From assembly GCA_028065135.1 (NCBI GenBank), contig JAPTWR010000122.1, forward strand, positions 1-19,402: 19,402 nt of DNA, written 5' to 3'. The notes under the pieces were generated by a model. That model was not told the DNA's origin. It searched no databases and saw nothing but the letters and a program-made list of their open reading frames with translations. Shown here one piece after another: positions 17,108-19,402 of this stretch (position 1 is the stretch's first letter; every line of letters begins with the position of its first letter). The DNA comes from Acidithiobacillus sp. (GTDB taxonomy: Bacteria > Pseudomonadota > Gammaproteobacteria > Acidithiobacillales > Acidithiobacillaceae). The position numbers and the translations under genes were made by a program.

Positions 17108-17131
17108 ACCCGGTCATAAGCGGCACCACAG

Positions 17132-17153
17132 AGCCCCCTTTGGGGGCTTTTTT
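17132..17153 (+). terminator. Intrinsic terminator after metE
   Basis: A 7-bp stem, AGCCCCC (17132-17138) with GGGGGCT (17142-17148), has a TTT loop and ends in a run of six T residues (17148-17153). It closes the metX-metW-GST-ubiE-metE group and separates it from the carbonic anhydrase gene. Confidence 0.93.
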
Positions 17154-17170
17154 GTGACCATTTCCCAACA

Positions 17171-17211
17171 TTATCAAATAACTTGATAGTTATTGAGACT
17201 TGTTGATAAAG
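17171..17211 (+). promoter_or_regulatory. TTGATA repeat region: candidate promoter/operator of the carbonic anhydrase-SulP pair
   Basis: This AT-rich stretch contains TATCAA (17172-17177), TTGATA (17183-17188) and TTGATAA (17203-17209). TATCAA-N5-TTGATA forms a palindrome, and TTATCAA at 17171 is also an inverted copy of the distal TTGATAA. A second, overlapping inverted repeat is ATAAC (17178-17182) with GTTAT (17189-17193). TTGATA (17183-17188) and GATAAA (17205-17210), spaced 16 bp, could be -35 and -10 boxes. Such dyads resemble LysR-type regulator sites (CbbR would be a natural candidate in an autotroph), but that identity is inference. Confidence 0.45.
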
Positions 17212-17270
17212 TCCAGGGCAAGATCACACTTTCATTCTGAATTTCATCCGATAACGAGGAAGTGATAGCC

Positions 17271-17900
17271 ATGAATAACGACGTGATCGACACCATGATC
17301 GACGGCTTCAAGGAATTCCGCCACAGCTATTATGAGAAACGGCCGGACTTCTTCGACACCCTGGTGGAGAAGGGGCAGAGCCCGAAAGTCATGCTGATAG
17401 GCTGTTCCGATTCCCGAGTCACACCTACGTCACTCTACGGCAGCGAGCCCGGAGACATTTTTGTGGTGCGCAACGTCGCGAATCTCGTTCCTCCGGCAGA
17501 GCAAGACGGCCATCTTCATGGCACCAGCGCAGCGGTGGATTTCGCGGTTAGTCACTTGGATGTGGAACACATCATTATCAACGGCCACTCGCATTGCGGT
17601 GGCATGAAAGCGCTATTGAACGGCACTGAAGGCAAGTATGTCGGCCCCTGGGTGGAAATCGCCAGAGATGCCCGTTCTGACGTGATGCGGGGATATGCTG
17701 ATGCCAGCCCCGAAGAACAGGCGCGCGCCCTCGAAAAAGCCAGTATCCTGGTTTCCCTGGAAAACCTGCTGACCTTCGACAGTGTGCGTCGCCGCGTAGT
17801 GCGGGGTGAGATGCAGTTGCACGGCTGGTATTTTGATATGGAAGAAGGCGCCCTGCTGGCCTATAACGCCAGCGCACACCAGTTCGAACGGCTTGTCTGA
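17271..17900 (+). CDS. Beta-class carbonic anhydrase
   Basis: This zinc enzyme interconverts CO2 and bicarbonate. From ATG 17271 the product is 209 residues. It has GCSDSRVTP (Cys45, Asp47, Arg49) and NGHSHCGGM (His106, Cys109), giving the Cys2His zinc site and the Asp-Arg dyad of beta-carbonic anhydrases. FVVRNVANLVPP and the late HGWYFDMEEGALLAYN strand are also typical. There is no signal peptide, so it is cytoplasmic. An in-frame GTG at 17262 would add three residues, but GAGGA (17256-17260) fits the ATG better. The SulP gene follows after 9 bp, so the two are almost certainly co-transcribed. In an autotroph it would balance bicarbonate and CO2 for carboxylases; CynT-like roles are possible but no cyanase is adjacent. 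Confidence 0.95.
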   Translation: MNNDVIDTMIDGFKEFRHSYYEKRPDFFDTLVEKGQSPKVMLIGCSDSRVTPTSLYGSEPGDIFVVRNVANLVPPAEQDGHLHGTSAAVDFAVSHLDVEHIIINGHSHCGGMKALLNGTEGKYVGPWVEIARDARSDVMRGYADASPEEQARALEKASILVSLENLLTFDSVRRRVVRGEMQLHGWYFDMEEGALLAYNASAHQFERLV

Positions 17901-17909
17901 GAACAAACG

Positions 17910-19402
17910 ATGGGAAACAACGCCAATCTTTCGCCCCTCAAAAACCTGCGCGCCGACGTGCCTGCGGCGGTGGTGGTGGCACTGGTGGCGATGCCGTTGT
18001 GTTTGGGCGTTGCCTTGGCCTCCGGCGCGCCCCTCATTTCCGGACTCATAGCAGGCGTAGTGGGGGGTCTGCTGGTCCCGCTGTTCAGTCGCTCGCATCT
18101 GGCCGTCAGCGGCCCGACCCCTGCCATCGTCGCCACGGTACTGGTGGCAATGCAGGTCCTCCCAAGTTTCTCCGCTTTTCTGCTGGCGGTGGTCATCGCC
18201 GGGGGCATTCAGATCGTTTTAGGTATTGTCCGTGCGGGCGTCGTGGCCTATTTTTTCCCTTCCGCCGTCATTCAGGGCATTCTCTCGGCTATCGGCATCA
18301 TTATCATCCTCAAGCAGTTTCCCTATGCCATCGGTTTTGATCTGGGCGAATTCGGCGGTCAGGACTTTATCAGTGCCCATGGCGAGAACACCTTCAGCGG
18401 TGTCATCGCTGCCCTGGCGCACTTGGAGTGGGGCGCCCTGCTGATCAGCGTACTCACCCTGTCCATCCTGATCACCTGGGACAAAGTAGCGGTGTTGCGC
18501 AAACAAACCTGGCTGTCCGGACCCCTCATGGCGGTAGTTTTTGGCACCTTACTCAACGCACTGTTGCTCTACGCCGTTCCGGAGCTGGCCGTCAGCGGCC
18601 AGAATCTGGTCAACCTGCCAATCATTCACTCCTTCGCAGATTTGCGGGGTATGCTGCAAATGCCGGACTGGGGGATGATCGGATCGAAAAGCGTCTGGGT
18701 GACGGCTGTCGCCCTCACCTTCATAACGAGCCTCGAAAGCCTGCTTTCTATCGAAGCAGCCGACAAACTCGATACCTACAAACGGCGCACGCCGCTGGAC
18801 CGCGAGCTGCTGGGTCAGGGCATCGCCAATGTCGCCAGTGGCCTCATCGGCGGCCTTCCGGTGGCGGCGGTTATCGTGCGCAGTACCGCCAACGTGGCGG
18901 CGGGGGCACGCACTAAGGCGAGTGCCTTTCTACATGGCCTGTTTCTGCTACTTGCCGTACTGTTTCTGGCAACGCTGATGAACCGGATTCCGCTGGCTGC
19001 GTTAGCCTCCATCCTGATTTTCGTCGGCTTCAAGCTGGCCCATCCAAGTATATTCAAGCGAATGTTTAGGCTGGATAAATCTCAGTATCTTCCGTTTGTA
19101 ATCACCATTGTCGCGATTCTGCTCAGCAGTCTCATTACCGGGGTGGTCGTTGGCCTGCTGGCAGGTGTGTTCTTTGTGCTCAAGGCCAACTACCACAGCG
19201 CCATTGAGATTGGACGGGAGGGTTCCGCTTACAAAATTGCGCTGAATCGGGAGGTGACATTTGTTAACAAGGCACGGCTCTCCCATATCCTGGAGCGGCT
19301 GCCCAAGGGTGCAGAGGTCATACTGGATGGCGAACATGTGGGTTTCATCGATCACGATGTCCTCGAAGTGATCAGGGATTTTGAACGCTCTGCGCCCTTG
19401 CG
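17910..19402 (+). CDS. SulP-family anion transporter (likely bicarbonate or sulfate), C-terminus beyond the window
   Basis: The open frame from ATG 17910 runs off the right edge after 497 codons. The sequence is strongly hydrophobic with ten or more membrane segments. It has the SulP start, LRADVPAAVVVALVAMPLCL followed by GVALASGAPLISGLIAG. HLAVSGPTPAIVATV, a SESLLSIEAADKLD-like block (TSLESLLSIEAADK) and a GLPVAAVIVRSTANVAAGARTK-type region follow. From about residue 440 a cytoplasmic STAS domain begins (REVTFVNKARL, VILDGEHVGFIDHDVLEVI). SulP proteins carry sulfate, bicarbonate or other anions. The tight pairing with carbonic anhydrase favours bicarbonate, but substrate cannot be read from sequence. 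The start has little Shine-Dalgarno and lies 9 bp after the carbonic anhydrase stop, suggesting translational coupling. Confidence 0.93.
   Translation, partial: MGNNANLSPLKNLRADVPAAVVVALVAMPLCLGVALASGAPLISGLIAGVVGGLLVPLFSRSHLAVSGPTPAIVATVLVAMQVLPSFSAFLLAVVIAGGIQIVLGIVRAGVVAYFFPSAVIQGILSAIGIIIILKQFPYAIGFDLGEFGGQDFISAHGENTFSGVIAALAHLEWGALLISVLTLSILITWDKVAVLRKQTWLSGPLMAVVFGTLLNALLLYAVPELAVSGQNLVNLPIIHSFADLRGMLQMPDWGMIGSKSVWVTAVALTFITSLESLLSIEAADKLDTYKRRTPLDRELLGQGIANVASGLIGGLPVAAVIVRSTANVAAGARTKASAFLHGLFLLLAVLFLATLMNRIPLAALASILIFVGFKLAHPSIFKRMFRLDKSQYLPFVITIVAILLSSLITGVVVGLLAGVFFVLKANYHSAIEIGREGSAYKIALNREVTFVNKARLSHILERLPKGAEVILDGEHVGFIDHDVLEVIRDFERSAPL

Overview
This window reads as chromosomal DNA from a chemolithoautotrophic, probably acidophilic gammaproteobacterium-like organism. 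My best guess is Acidithiobacillus or a close relative. That guess rests on moderately GC-rich DNA, protein sequences close to proteobacterial housekeeping families, a Tyr-Gly-Thr tRNA cluster leading into tuf, and a beta-carbonic anhydrase next to a SulP transporter, as expected of a CO2 fixer. No database search was possible, so the genus is an inference.

Layout. Positions 1-520 (minus strand) hold a tRNA-Tyr, tRNA-Gly, tRNA-Thr, tuf operon with a good sigma70-type promoter; tuf runs off the left edge. Positions 706-3534 (plus) hold an OmpA-C-domain envelope protein closed by a strong terminator, then ubiB and a LapA-family membrane protein. Positions 3562-4615 (minus) hold an exported Sel1-repeat protein and a DUF2934 protein with a basic tail. 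Positions 4745-10284 (minus) form a compact operon, glyA-nrdR-ribD-ribE-ribBA-ribH-nusB, with gaps of 9 bp or less and several overlaps. It carries the whole lumazine/riboflavin branch, serine hydroxymethyltransferase, the ribonucleotide reductase repressor and an antitermination factor. An unrecognised multi-pass membrane protein (10418-11233, minus) diverges from a plus-strand group, metX-metW-GST-ubiE-metE (11396-17107), which ends in a clear intrinsic terminator. The right edge (17271-19402, plus) is a carbonic anhydrase-SulP pair behind AT-rich TTGATA repeats.

How the genes work together. The central theme is cofactor and one-carbon metabolism. GlyA makes 5,10-methylene-THF, the precursor of the methyl donor used by MetE. 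MetX and MetW start methionine synthesis, and methionine feeds the SAM used by UbiE. UbiB and UbiE both serve quinone synthesis. RibD, RibB, RibH and RibE make riboflavin, but the GTP cyclohydrolase II half of the RibBA fusion lacks its zinc cysteines, so a separate RibA is expected elsewhere. The carbonic anhydrase and SulP transporter probably handle inorganic carbon.

I found no mobile element, CRISPR array, phage gene or defence system, and no wholly new system. The observations most worth a second look are the His/Cys-rich insertion in MetE, the degenerate GCHII domain, the repeat-flanked carbonic anhydrase-SulP pair, the unknown membrane protein, and an OmpA-like domain lacking its usual peptidoglycan-binding Asp.
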